DNA of 64,000 nucleotides from NCBI GenBank assembly GCA_020466095.1, contig CM035808.1:5412822-5476821 (forward strand). Direction: 5' to 3'. Origin of the DNA: Chlorops oryzae. Lineage: Eukaryota; Arthropoda; Insecta; Diptera; Chloropidae. How positions within the stretch are numbered: the first letter of the stretch is position 1; each line of letters begins with the position of its first letter. A model generated the notes under the pieces. That model was not told the DNA's origin. It was given only the letters and a program-made list of their open reading frames with translations, and did no database searches. Positions 43,389 through 56,035 of the stretch are shown here, in pieces. The position numbers and the translations under genes are program-made.

Positions 43389-46300
43389 TTTTTTATTTGC
43401 TTATTCTTCTCTGTCTTGGGAAACGAAAACTCAATCTGACACTGCTGACATCGTCCTTCATTAAGTTCGACAACTGTAACAATTCGAATTTAAGCACCAA
43501 ACTTCTACTTTTCAATTTGTGTGTGCGTGTGTGTGTGTGTGTGTGGTGGGGTGGGGTGGGGGTTCTCAAAACTATTGTCCGTAACTAACGCTAATGAACA
43601 AAAAAGAACATCGAATTTTCCTGCCTTCTCTTGGGAAAATTTATTACAAAACACGCTAGGCGTTCGGGGCCGCCTTATTATTGTTCAAGATTAATCACGC
43701 GGCTGCGATGCCACAGTTTGTTAAGCAAACAACATCCGTTCGAAGACTATCGAGCGACGACGGTTCAGACGTGCAGTGGTACTAAATGTTGTCTTTAGTA
43801 CATATAGATTATCCTATTGAGCGCAGGAGCGCAACGTTAAATATTCAATTATAGGCTGTGATGTAAGTAAATATTTAGATATGTGCGACAATGGAAAAAC
43901 GGAAAGTGAAGGTCTTCAAAAGGACATTGTTCGCTGTCTAGGCGTGTATTCGAGTTGATTTTATTTCTCCCATTCTAAATTATTATTCAAACAAGAATAC
44001 AGTGTGTCTGGCTATGCTACATATTGAATTTTAATGGTACTCGAATGGCATTTGACTTCATATTACTTGAGTCGAAGCATGCTAGAGTAAAAAGTTGAGC
44101 AAAATTTTGTGTCAAAGTTCAGTTTTCAAATCTTCTACTATTCAACGTTTTTTTTTCAATCGCTTCATTTTGGCTGTTCGTTTTTCTTTTTGATATTTAA
44201 CTTTTGACAGGAGTTTTCTTTTCTTTCTCATATTGTCTTTTTTTTGGAAATTCTTCCATCCTTTAGAATTTCCTTTTTGCTGTTATTCTTCGTTGAACTG
44301 AATGGGAAGAAAATTGATTTTTGTATCAGAGTTCGTTCGGTGAATATTGAATATCGCATGCCACCACTTAACTTGAACTGTCTCAAATTCATTCAATCTT
44401 TATTTACATTAGTTAGGCGTTCACGCTGTTCTTTTTGTGTATTTTTATCCTCCATTTTTGTTTGCCCTTCTCAACGTCTCAATGGTATGTTTATAAGTGT
44501 GTGTATGTGTACACTATACATACATATGCGCTCATCCTTAGACCAAAGAAAATTCCGACTATAGCGTAATAACGAAAAATTCGTCAATTCTGTCATCGAT
44601 ATTAAAAGCTTCGCTTTATCCTTACGCACAAATGTTTACATATGCACAAATGGGGGTCCCAAACAAACATGTATGCATACTTATATGTATGCGAGATAAT
44701 GTGGCTCTTATGTGAGCCCTCTGGTTAACCGCAAGCTACCAAAAAACTTCGATCTTATTTATGTTTATTTATTTATTTTTTTTTTTTTTATTTCTTTTTA
44801 TCCATTTAGAAATTTTCGCTTCAAGTTCGCTAGATAGTCGTAAATATTATCAGACAAAAATCAAGAGCAGTCTTCAAGGCAAAAAAAAAAAAATAATAAA
44901 GGATATCTTCCAGAATATTGTTAATACGGGCACATTCATGTGACATAGACCGTAATGAATTCGGAATATTAAACTTTGTGATATTGAAAACGCGAGCTTA
45001 TATTCATTGCCTGGGGCAAGCTATTTTCTGTTGTGCGTTGTTGGCTTAGATCCACCGCCAAAAAAAAAAAAGGGGGAGAAAAAAGTTGACCTTGCTGAAA
45101 CACATTTGCTCGGTTAATGTTTAAGGCGTTGACACTGTCCTCGACAGTGTAATGTACTGTTTTACTGTTCGAAAAGTTTCTTTTCCAGCTGAGTTACAGT
45201 CGTGCTAGATAAGTGTTTAGTGCCACGCGGAGGGATTCGGTTTTTCTTTCTTCCTTTCTTTGGTACTCAATTCAAATTTAGTCTCGAATATCACCGATTT
45301 TATGGGAAAACTTTTATGTACAGCTCGGCGGAGCTAATGCTTATAAACTCTCTCTGGAAGTTATCTCGAATTGACATCTTCGAAAATGTGTTTTTCTTTT
45401 CTTTTTCCATTATAGCTTTCTATTTGAAATCATGTGAAATTTCGCTGTTTTCACTTGTGGTTGAGATTATTCTGTTATGTGATTATAAGAAAAGAACATT
45501 TTCAAATATTTCACACAAATTTTCTGAGTAGTTTTTCTTGTCTGTCTTAAGTATTTGAGGATGTTTTTTTTTCTTAATTTTTTTTACTATTTTAATTTTG
45601 TCCTAACATCCCTCGTCGAAGTCACGAGCACGCAACTAAGAAGAAGAATTTAGTTTGAAACATTCCTTCGCATAACGATATAAACGCGTCAAGGACTTGT
45701 TCTTCTATTTTTTTTTTCTTTGGTGTGTGTCGTTTTAACGCAAAACATGAACTTTGGCTTGTCAACGAAGCGGAAGCACATCAAACGAACGTTATTTTTT
45801 CACATCAAATACTTTAGATGCTTAATTTCGTTCCACTAAATGTAGCATACTTCGAGGCGAGAGTGTTGAATTTCCTTATTTTTTTGCTCAATCGGAGTTA
45901 AAACTGCAGACAAGACAACATGACACTGACATGCAATGCTTTCGGTTTTTGGCTTTCAATGGATTCTCGCTTTTTTTTTTAATTTTTTTTTTTTTTATGT
46001 TAACAGCATTACACTTTGCACTGTGAATGCTGCTGCTGAATGACGCGATATTCTTACCAAAGTGGGGAAAAATTCTTCTCCCGTATCTCGACACTGGAAG
46101 CAATTGTTTCAATTACATGCACTCAATTTATTTGAATTCACTCATTACTCATTTGACAATGAATTTGTTTTTTAATTTATATTTTTTGTTTTTAATTTTC
46201 TTTAATTTTCAAGAATTTATGTTGAAATGTCTTTGGGAGTTTTTTAAGATAGAAAAGGAACTTAAAACAAAAAAAAAAGAAATAAAGAAAGTCCACACCC

Positions 46301-47890
46301 AAAAATTCACACACACTGCGGTTATGCTAGAGATTCGTATCGCACTCTGACGCTGAAACACTTTGTCAATCTATAGATAGTATGCGTGACTGTGTCTGCA
46401 TTTGTGTGTGCGTGTGCGTGTGTGTGTGTGTCCTTTGGGCTACCAAGAAAGGCAGCTGTGAGACACGCGCGCGTTTTCCGAGTCGTGCCAACAACTTAGA
46501 GGCTGTGTTGCGAATGATTGCCATCCTGAACGAATAGACGAATATATCCTATTATAAAAATGTATAGAACACGAACGAAATATAAAACACGAAGTTGCGC
46601 ACACGAACTCGCTGAACGCACACACACACAACACACAACGTCACTTTCGTTTGGTCCAGCCGATGAAGAACGTGGTAAGAGTTCGAGAATGATAGAGAGA
46701 AAAGAGATAGAGAGAGAGCAAGAGAGGATTGTGAATTGAAGAAAAAGCTAAGAAAGTTTATGCTCTTTGCAGATAAAAGAATGAAATGTTGCTTCAATGT
46801 TTTCAGTGTGCGAAATAAATTTGCGAACAAATGTACTGCACAATGTTATCCCAATGGGATTCATCATCGAAAACATCAATATTACTGCAAACAACACGCC
46901 CCAAAGAGATAAACGTCATAGCTACAGCTGTCGTCATTTTGTTATTCCTTTTTTTTTCCCCTTAAAATCTCGCAGTGGAATTCGAAACAGCTGAAAAGCA
47001 CGTTGACAGAATGGTTCAAAGTACCAGAGTATCCGAGGCAATTAAGCGAAAAAGATGTATGACCTGAATATATATATTTATATAATTTTATTTATATACA
47101 ATATAAGAAAAGCAGTGTACTTAACATTTGTGGCAATAATCTTTTTGTGCGTATACGCAATGTGATTTCTAAGAGGAATGAGATTACTCATACGCAGCGT
47201 AGGCCGTTACGCACTGGCAAAGCAGTTTGAATTGAAGATAGAAATGTAATGAGCAGGGATCGGATTTTGTTGACTTTTATAAGTTTTGGGCTCATATTGT
47301 TCAACCTAGCTTAAACTTTTTGAAAGTTTAAGCTTCCAAATGATAGTCTTCAGGAGACTTTAAGCCAGGTTTATTAATTTTATATGAAAATTTTTGAAAA
47401 ATTCAACAAAGGTATTCGATTGAGTTAAAAGGTATTCGATTGAGTTAAACTGGCATGGAGACTAAAAGAACATATTCTAGAGTTTAAACTTTCGAAGTTC
47501 TGTAACCGAGTTGAAGACTACGACCCTTAAAGCATACTTTATGGAGTACAAATTTTGTTCAACTCGCATGAAGTTACGATTCAAATCGATTTTTAACTTC
47601 AATAAGGTTTTTTTTTAAGTTAGTTAAGCGGCTTAAAGTTCAACTTCGCTAAACTTATTCGCAAAATGTAGGTAAAAAATATTTTTGCCCCATAAAGTAT
47701 GCTTTAAATTTATAAAATTCAACAAAATCCGAGTCCTGGTAATGCGTTTTAGACTAATTAAGGACATATGAGCAGATAATATCAAAATTTTAACCCATTT
47801 GATCTCAGCTTCTTCCATTAGGAAATAAAATTTTTTTTTTTTTTTTTGAAACCAAAATCCTATCTGGTATCACTATAAAGGAGATCATTA
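43389..47890. other. Upstream DNA without a recognised gene
   Basis: No gene can be supported. (GT)n tracts lie at 43519-43560 and 46403-46431, and a 20-bp tandem duplication (AAGGTATTCGATTGAGTTAA) lies at 47408-47447. Open frames are short and F/K/I-rich. Confidence 0.5.
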
Positions 47891-47895
47891 CAATT

Positions 47896-48530
47896 CCCAG
47901 TAAAAAATAGGATTACTCAAAGATTAATCTTGGATTACTCCTTTTGGAGTAATGGATTACTCCTCAAATCTCCGAGCCTCATGTATTTTGTACTCCTTTT
48001 TAGCATTGCATGTCCTTACGGGCGAGCAATCCTTTTGAGCTCCCAATGGAGATCAAAAAGAGGAGAGTAATAGCAAATAGTGAGTAATCCTTTCAATCTC
48101 CTGAAGGAGCACAAATTGAGTAATATTTTTGACTCAAAAAAACTAATTTTCGGTTTTTGAGTATTTTTATAATATTACCTAAATTGTACCTATTCCTTAA
48201 AAAATTATTTCCTCGCTTTTGATTCTCCTGTTGTGGGGTTTGACACCTCGGAACTCTCGATTCTTAGTCAAGTGTTCACCCTCGACACCGTGTTTGCCAA
48301 ATCGAAAGTATGGGATTCTTTTCATTTATAAGTTTGCTCGCTTATGCTCCAAATATATGAAAAAGTCATTACTCCTTCATTGCTCCATTCAGGATTGCTC
48401 CGAATAGATGAAAATATCATTACTCCTTCATTGCTCCATTCCAAATTACTCGTCAAAACTCCGAAGGGATGAAAAAATCATTACTCCTTCATTGCTCGAT
48501 TTCGGTATTTCTCCTAAATTTTTTACTGGG
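47896..48530. mobile_element. CCCAG-family element (copy D), 635 bp
   Basis: Ends CCCAGTAAAAAAT and ATTTTTTACTGGG are exact inverted repeats. The right third holds units with TCATTACTCCTTCATTGCTC at 48365, 48416 and 48478. A tRNA-like module (48231-48293, minus) resembles those in the 12.9- and 21.6-kb elements. No clear target duplication and no protein. Confidence 0.65.
48231..48293 (-). repeat. tRNA-like module in copy D
   Basis: The minus strand reads CGGTGTCGAGGGTGAACAC (A-box-like), TTGACTAAGAATCGAG and AGGTGTCAAACCCCACA (B-box-like). The order and spacing match the modules at 14.0 and 21.9 kb. Confidence 0.5.
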
Positions 48531-51500
48531 TTTGATAGGGCAATAATCTATTGTCACTACAGTTATTAAATTCGTCTTTTCTATATATAAATATATAATT
48601 ATATAGGATATATGTTTTACAACCCATAACAGCTTTCGATTTAACATTTCTACTTGAACAGCTCTCGCTTGTAAAGAACAAAAAAAAAAATCCCTAAATT
48701 CCGCTCAGCACTTAGTTCGTTGTGCTTAAAATTTTTACAGCGCCAGCAACTTTCTTTAGCACACACTACTAACCTAATGTTCCACATACTCGATTTTTGC
48801 ACCCTTCTATACCATTCAAAGGTATTTTTGAGAGGAATCAAAAACTTCTCGATTAGCTTACAGCACCGTAACAATGTTAATGCCATGGAATGGTGAAGGC
48901 ATTCAAAAAAAAAAATGTTTGTGGAAACCACGTGTTGATTTGTTTTGATTGTGCGCATTGCTTAACCTTCACGAAATGTGACAGCGAAGTTAATTCGTTT
49001 GTGCAAAAGAATTCTGCGGAGAGAATTAAGGAAAGGAGTTCCACTCAGCGTATGAGTGTGTTGCTTAAGTGCTTGTACTAAATTTGCGTTACTCATGCGC
49101 AGTGCCGGAACTCAGTTTTATGCACTCTGTTAATTTGGTTTTCCTTGTTACATGTTACCTCTTTGAATTTGAAATGTAAAGCACACAAAGCCAATGGGTA
49201 CGTCTACGTACAATGGAATAATTTTTTGTTATTTTTATTTATTTATTTTTTTTTTTTTTTGGCAAATCACTGGTAAATCAGCTGTAGCTTTGGGTTCAAA
49301 AGTGAACCTCTTGCCATGCCATTAAACAATCGTTGATACGGTCTGATGATGATGACGATGATGATGAAATCGGTCTGACCTAGTACACTACTTTTGATAC
49401 ATATTATTTGAGGTTCCAAATGCACAGCAATTTAAAATTAAACGCCTGAAAGGCTGCATCAACGGTTTACATCTTTTAGGAGAGCACAGTAAGGCTAAGA
49501 TGAATTTTTGAATATATATAAAATTTGCCCACATGACGCATTGGACAACGGAAATTCCTTAATATGCGGAAAAGGAAAAATTGTTTTCTAAGAATCCATT
49601 CGATTTTCAATAAGAATTCAAAAGACTTGAGATATTTTTGTTAAAAAATTTGCAGATTATTTTGAAAGATTTGAAGCATTTCACACCTGTGCAATCGAGA
49701 ATATCCTAGAATCCTACAAAATTTGGCAAGTGGCTTTCCTGCAGCGTCGAAAAGTCTTAGCTTTGAAGAATAAAATCGAATCCTCTTTCGATGTTTTGCC
49801 AATCAAATTTCAGTTGCACTTCTTCAATCAAACTTCGAAGAACACCCATTGATATTCAATTCTCTTAGCAGTGCTTTGTCTTCATCCGCCCGCAATGATG
49901 ATGATAAGGATGATGACGATGACGATGAAGGCTTGAGAAAATGCATTTGGAAGATTGATTGAATTGTGTGTGTTTTCATGCTCGACTAATATTATTTACA
50001 CACGATTTGCGAAAGTTGTGCATGCGAGAAATTCTTCTTGTCGAAATGGAGATTAAATGCAGAAATGTAAAATTCCAATTCTTCCCAATGCCAATGTCAT
50101 CCGATTAAGCTGCATGTGAACATGTGTGTGCAGGTTTCAATGCATAGCATGTGCGCATTTCGCAGCATTATGTAACGAATTGACAAGTGGCGTTAAGTCG
50201 ACGGGGAGAACATTACAAGCTATCAGGAGGAAAGGCAAAAGAATGGGTTTTAAAATAGATTCATGGAATGCTGAAGGCATTGTAGTATATGTATGGATAT
50301 TTAACCAGATTGTAGAGCTATTTATACCGAACAGTAAGTTGGTTTTTTATTATAAAATAAATTTTGTTTTGCTTGTGGAGATTATCCTTTCGCTTAAAAA
50401 AAAATTTCTATTGGAATAGCTTAGACAATTAATATGAAAGTCAAATACATTGATTAAAGTACGGTACATACAGTAAACAATGTTCCTTTCCAATCCATTT
50501 ATTGAATGCGTGACATCGCACTTGCGGATGGTCGTCTTCGGGTCTGAATGTTATTGGGCGGGTGGTTGTACCTACTGTGTACACTATTTACGTGCTCATG
50601 TTGAACAATTTTTGATTGGGAAAGGCACAATGGTGATGGTGATGATGATGATGATGAGTGATGAGTGATGGTGATGATGATGATGTGATGATGATGACGA
50701 ATTCAGCGTTGGCAATGGATGCTGTGCTGCTGATGCTGATAGAATGATAGAGCGCTAGACAAGACTCGAATGTAAGATGGCTCTTGACATACTGGCATCA
50801 AATTTTCAATCACAAACACAATATTTCCATTTCGATAAAGTTCTCGGAAGAAATGCAAACAAATTTTGCACAGTGAAAAAACAGTTTTTCGATGAGGGGG
50901 GAGGGCGGTGTGGAAGAATTAATAACACTTATTAAAACTAAGTAATGCTATTAAATTTATTACAAAGAACGATTCAAGTGGCAAACGTGTGAGAAGTGAA
51001 AGATAAAATTGATGTTTTGGAATGCTCTTGAGATAATTGTAAAGCGCTGCTGGATATGAATTGAATGAATTGTTGAAGGGTTCCGGAATTGGCTGCAGAC
51101 GTGTTGAAAATGAGACCTGAATGAATACTTTGCCGCAAAAAATTTCAATGAAAAACTATGTAACATGTTGACTGATGGTATGCAATGCTGTCATAGGCAT
51201 TTACGTTATCTAGGCTATCGGCAAATGAACCAGACAGTTGAAGGATACACGCTTGCAAACATGTTTTGACTTGATGGGTATTTTTCCGCCGCCCCCCCCC
51301 ATTAAACCTTGTGTATTTCAACACATTCACTTCGACCACATTTACGTATGTAGGTACGTACTCTATTCTTGTCGGTACGCGTTCATCTGTATTTGATGCG
51401 TGCATATTTCTCGTGAATGTCTGTAAAGCTTGGCGGATACGGAAATGACAATCATTTTAAATTGCGATAACGATATTACGTATGCCTGCGCGCGGAAATG

Positions 51501-53377
51501 CTTGCTTTGTTTTGATGGTTCATCACGTGTTTGCCAGTTGGCTCAATTTGTGATTTTTGATATTTACTGATTCCATTTCAGATTTCATTCCATTTTGCTT
51601 TGTTTTATTGACACATCCGGTTTCAGTTAATTCTCTTCTCTTCAGTTCTTTCGAAATACTTTCACAGATGGGTTTCCTTTAAGGGGTATGCCTTATGTTG
51701 AATAATTTTTTTTTACACAAAATGATAGCTGATTTTTAAAAAAGTAGGGATACCCATCAGGTCAAAAGGCTTATCAGTCTCAGGCCTATCAGGACAGAGG
51801 CTACTCTAAATTTTAGCAGAAACAATATCAAAACCTACAATGAATTGTTTACAGGGCATTGGAGGTCTTATACCTGAGAAAAATGTGGCTGATAAATGTT
51901 TATCTCAGTAGGATTTGTAGGTCAGAGTAAAAACCAGAGGAGAATGTCCTGTGAACATGTCCCTTGGTGGCTAGGCGTAGGATTACGTGTCTGTAAGCAA
52001 TATAATACTTATGTGGATCCCCAAGCTCTTGGTTACCTTGATCGCTTCAAGATACTGAGAGAAAAAGTCTCACCCTTCTCTTAGCCTCAAATTCCTGGCT
52101 CCGTCTTTAGACGGACTTTTTTCGAACAATTTACCAAAAAAAAAATTATATCTAATAATTTCAGATTCATGTTTTTCTACCCGAAATTAGTCTTATCTGA
52201 ACTTTTCAGTGAAAAAAAAAAATTGTGGCATTAGAGGGCTAAGGGAACATAGCTTGCATAAACGATCTTAAAGGTCCTGGTGCTTGTTGTAACCTAACTG
52301 CCATTTCAAATAAAAATCCCTCGGATTCGATTTATAAGCTTTATTAATGTCCAATATTTGAATACATGATTCATGTCCTTCACTAGCTTACTGCTTAACA
52401 ACCCTAGATCCCTACACTGAAGTCCACTCTACATTGCTATGGCCCGTGAATATGTGCGCTGGAGATGAGACCATCTGATAGTATCGCTTCTCATTGAAAC
52501 TCTCATTCTAATCGTTGATGCACCGCTTTAACAGGGAGAAAGTCATGCACTTATGCGCTAAGGTTTCGCTATTCGAAACAGTTCCGCTCAACGTTTTCCT
52601 AAATCTTCGTGTTGTTTTTATAATTACTTCGCTTTTCTTTGAAGCTCCCCAGTTGCAAATTTCATGCTCTCTTGATTGATCATTTGAACATTCTTAAGCG
52701 TGGGGATATCATAGACTTTTCCCATCACTTTTACACATCTACTTTGTTCGAGCATGGCCGCTTTGGGTAGGCCCTCCCAATGCCTCTCATGAGCAGGCAG
52801 AAAGTGAGGGGTTCAAAAAAGTTTTGGTTTTGCTTTTGCTTCTACATTTTAGCTCAATCCTGAAAATATGCTACTTTTTGATTAAAAAAAAAACAAATAT
52901 TCTTTGAATACATCACCTTTTCCCTGCTCAATGACTGCCACGAGAACTAATGCCTATTGACAGTGGTTGGGATAGTTCAAGTGATGCTTAGTAGAAGACT
53001 TCCCCTTATTTGCAACTGGGTTTTTTGCAAGTGGTTGTTTCTTGCTGCTAGAACAATCGGCTGGTGCATTTTACTTTTATCCTTCTTTCCACTTTTCGAA
53101 GCACATGCTTGCGCAAGCTCGATGCTGCTTAATGCCAAGCGTACAATTCAAGTGCAGGCGCGACTCCATTACTTCATAAGCTTCGGGATGGCTCCCAGAG
53201 ATGACTTCTCGTTGTATTGTTCTTCTTCTCTCTTTAATGATGAGTTTTCATATATCGGCGCCATTATATTTTTTGAAGGTCTTGTGACTCACGAGATGCT
53301 CTTCATAGCCTATATTTTAATAAACGAAAAAGATATCGATTTATTATTATATATTATTTGGGATTTTGGGTCCCTCA
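48531..53377. other. Upstream DNA without a recognised gene
   Basis: (GAT)n/(GATGAC)n repeats at 49348-49367, 49895-49930 and 50630-50698. T-run at 49246-49260. The 144-codon plus-strand frame starting at 52957 has hydrophobic stretches but no motif I recognise. I do not call it a gene. Confidence 0.45.
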
Positions 53378-53400
53378 TTTTTCACTTATAGTGAAAAATG
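53378..53400. repeat. Short palindrome TTTTTCAC-TTATA-GTGAAAAA
   Basis: A perfect 9-bp inverted repeat around TTATA, 60 bp from the ribozyme-like motif. It could be a hairpin or a bidirectional terminator-like structure. No function can be assigned. Confidence 0.5.
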
Positions 53401-53459
53401 TAAATTTTGGCAATTGAAAAAATTTATTTTTCATAAATTGCCGAGAAGTGTGGAAAGCC

Positions 53460-53506
53460 GATACGACCGGTTTCGAACCTAGCTTACAGGTTCATCATCA
53501 GGTATC
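53460..53506 (-). ncRNA. Hammerhead-ribozyme-like motif (type I)
   Basis: The minus strand has, in order: stem I 5' GATAC, core CTGATGA, stem II GAACCT/AGGTTC closing loop GTAAGCT, core GAAA, a very short palindromic stem III ACCGGT, the NUH cleavage site ending in C (53465), and stem I 3' GTATC. All parts are in the order of a type I hammerhead. One extra U lies between the CTGATGA core and stem II. Such motifs with a tiny stem III are known from Penelope-like retroelements and retrozymes (family knowledge). No reverse transcriptase is seen nearby, so this may be a solo remnant. Whether it cleaves is unknown. Confidence 0.6.
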
Positions 53507-53509
53507 TTT

Positions 53510-55475
53510 AAACAACACCTTAGCCATTATGACCACCTCAACGATTTGAGGTAGGTCGGCTAAATTGTGCATATATACACCATTGGCGTGCCCGCCTTAT
53601 TGTTAATATCGCTTTATATTATATTATATGCAATTATCAACTACAATAAAATAGGGAGTTTATTTGTTTTATATTTTTGGTACGGTCTAGAGCCAGTTAT
53701 ATTAAAGAGGTGTGTGCCATTGACCTGAAGTCAATCGGTTCATTAGTGCTGATAAAAGGCCTCTTTAGGAAAATGCTTTTAAATATCTCGGCAGGACCCA
53801 TGAAAGTCGCCGTGGCACCAAAACAGCTGTAACTTCGGGAATTCTTGGAACTCTAGAATTTCCTTTGGAGGGTACATATTTAGAAGTTAATAATGTGCAG
53901 TTAAAATTAAAAATATTTTTTGTCAAAATTCTCTACCAAAATACCCCCTCAAGCGTAGCAGTAATGAACACAACAACTCCCCGACTACAAGTCCCGAAGG
54001 ACTCTGCATTATCAATATCTCTCTTAATCTCAGTTTCTTTCACTATTTCTATTGTCTGAGATTGCATTTTGAACCTGAGATTTTACTCTTTAAGGTCTGT
54101 TCTGATAAGAGTAGTGTTAACATAAGCTTTTCGAGACTGTCTTTCCTTCATCAATGTATAAAGGAAACGTGCGAAGTTTGAGCTCTCTAACCTTTAATCC
54201 CTATAAGGGACCCAGATTTTCCTTCAGTTACGATCGCTATCCTTATTGTTTTAAGAACTTCCTTTCCATTTATTTTGTTTCAGAATAATGAACAATTCAA
54301 ATTCAATTTATTTGATTCAATATCAAGAAAAAGCGAAGTAAAATTTATTTACACAAAATTCTTACAGCAGCGGGGGACTCCTTACCGTGCCGTCTTTCGT
54401 TTTCAACTTCCGTTTTCTTTTTATTTGAGTTATAAATTTAAAAAGCAATAATCTTGCGTCAACCATTGAGATGGCTTTTTTCTTCTTCTTCTTCTTCTCA
54501 GGTATTTTGTCTCTTTATATTTTGGTTTTTCTTTTTCTTTTTTCTTCCATCTTTGAAGCATCTTCCTTTTGTGTATTTTTCCTTGCCTTTTCAACGAAAC
54601 AAGAAAGTTTGCTAGGAAGTGTGAAGACCGAAAGCTTGTTGTGCACAATACCGTTGGGACGCACTAACATCCTCATAAATTGTTAGTTAGAGGTCATTGA
54701 GAACAACAACAACAGAAACAACAGAAACAACAACATTAGTCCGCAGCATATAAGAATGACACCGGATGATGTTGAATTTTCCCCCTCGTTATTTTTATGT
54801 TTTATCTATGTTTTTTTTTATTTTTTTTTATTTTTTACAACTACTTGTAAGAGTTTAGGGAATATACTTTTGGCAACTCTATGGTTTCAATTCAATAAAA
54901 AAAAAATGGCTTTTACTTAAACTGCACTCATCGAAACAGGCTTGAGCAAATTGGCTGTCAAATTGGCTTGATGATGGGACAACTTTCGATATTATTTTCA
55001 GTTATGATGTGGAAAAATTCCAATAAATTTTCTTCTCAATAAATTAGCTTTTTATTAGAGTGTCAAGTTTTCGCCAAAAAAAAAAGTATTGATAATGAGC
55101 GATTACAAGAATATTTGGGATACATTTTCTGCGGAAAAACTTTTATGCTTGTTAAAATTTTCTTTGAATTTGAAGATTAATTTTTCATTCAACTTCAGAT
55201 AATGTCTTCTTTGTAATCATTGGGACTTGGGTAAAATGTCCTCAATAGGATAAAAAAAAAAATTATTAAAAAGCCAAAAGAGACTTCAAAAAGGTCTCAA
55301 AATTAATTCCCCTGAATATTTTTATTTAAGTTCTTTGAAAAATCCTTTTTATTCTTTAAATTTTTATCAGTCTCATTGATAAAAGGAATTCAATGCAAAA
55401 ATCTTTTAATTAAAAAGGTAAAAAATTATTTGAAATTCTTTTTATCGTAATAATTATGCCTCGGAATTTGAATAT
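53510..55475. other. AT-rich DNA without a recognised gene
   Basis: A (TTC)n lies at 54479-54498 and T-runs near 54810-54840. No gene. Confidence 0.5.
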
Positions 55476-55479
55476 GTAA

Positions 55480-56035
55480 AAAAATGAAAAAAAAATTCAA
55501 AAAAAAAAATTCTAAAAAATTTAAAAAAAATTGAAAAAATTCAAACAAAAATGCAAAAATTCACAGTCAAAAATTCCAAATTAGTTGAAAAAAATATTTA
55601 AAAAAATTTTTTTTAAATGCAAAAAATTCAAAAAATATTCAAAAAAATGCAAAAAATTCAAAATATTCAAAAAATATTCAAAAAAAAAATCCAACAAAAA
55701 TGCAAAAAATTCAAAATATTTAAAAAAATCAAAAAAAAAAAAAAAATGCAAAAAATTCAAAATATTCACAAAAAAAATGCAAAAAATTCAAAATATTCAA
55801 AAAAAAAACGAAAAAAATTCAAAATATGTATTCAAAAAATATTCAAAAAAATTCAAAAAATTCAGTCAAAAATTCCAAATTAGTTCGATTTAGTATGCCT
55901 ATTAAAATGTTGAATTGTCAAATTAACAAAAAAAAGCCTACTTCAGTGAATAAAATATTCAAAAAGCACAGTTAAATGTAAAAAATTCAAAATATTCAAT
56001 AAATTAAAATAATTCAAAAAAATTTAAAATATTCA
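55480..56035. repeat. AT-rich array of ATGCAAAAAATTCAAAATATTC-type units
   Basis: Irregular repeats of GCAAAAAATTCAAAATATT with A-runs, unit length about 20-35 bp. Lysine/asparagine frames on plus and phenylalanine/leucine frames on minus are artefacts of composition. Confidence 0.8.

Noticed and set aside
52957..53391. 144-codon plus-strand frame with hydrophobic segments
   Set aside because: No recognised domain, non-ATG or weak context, and AT-rich surroundings. Chance is likelier than a gene.
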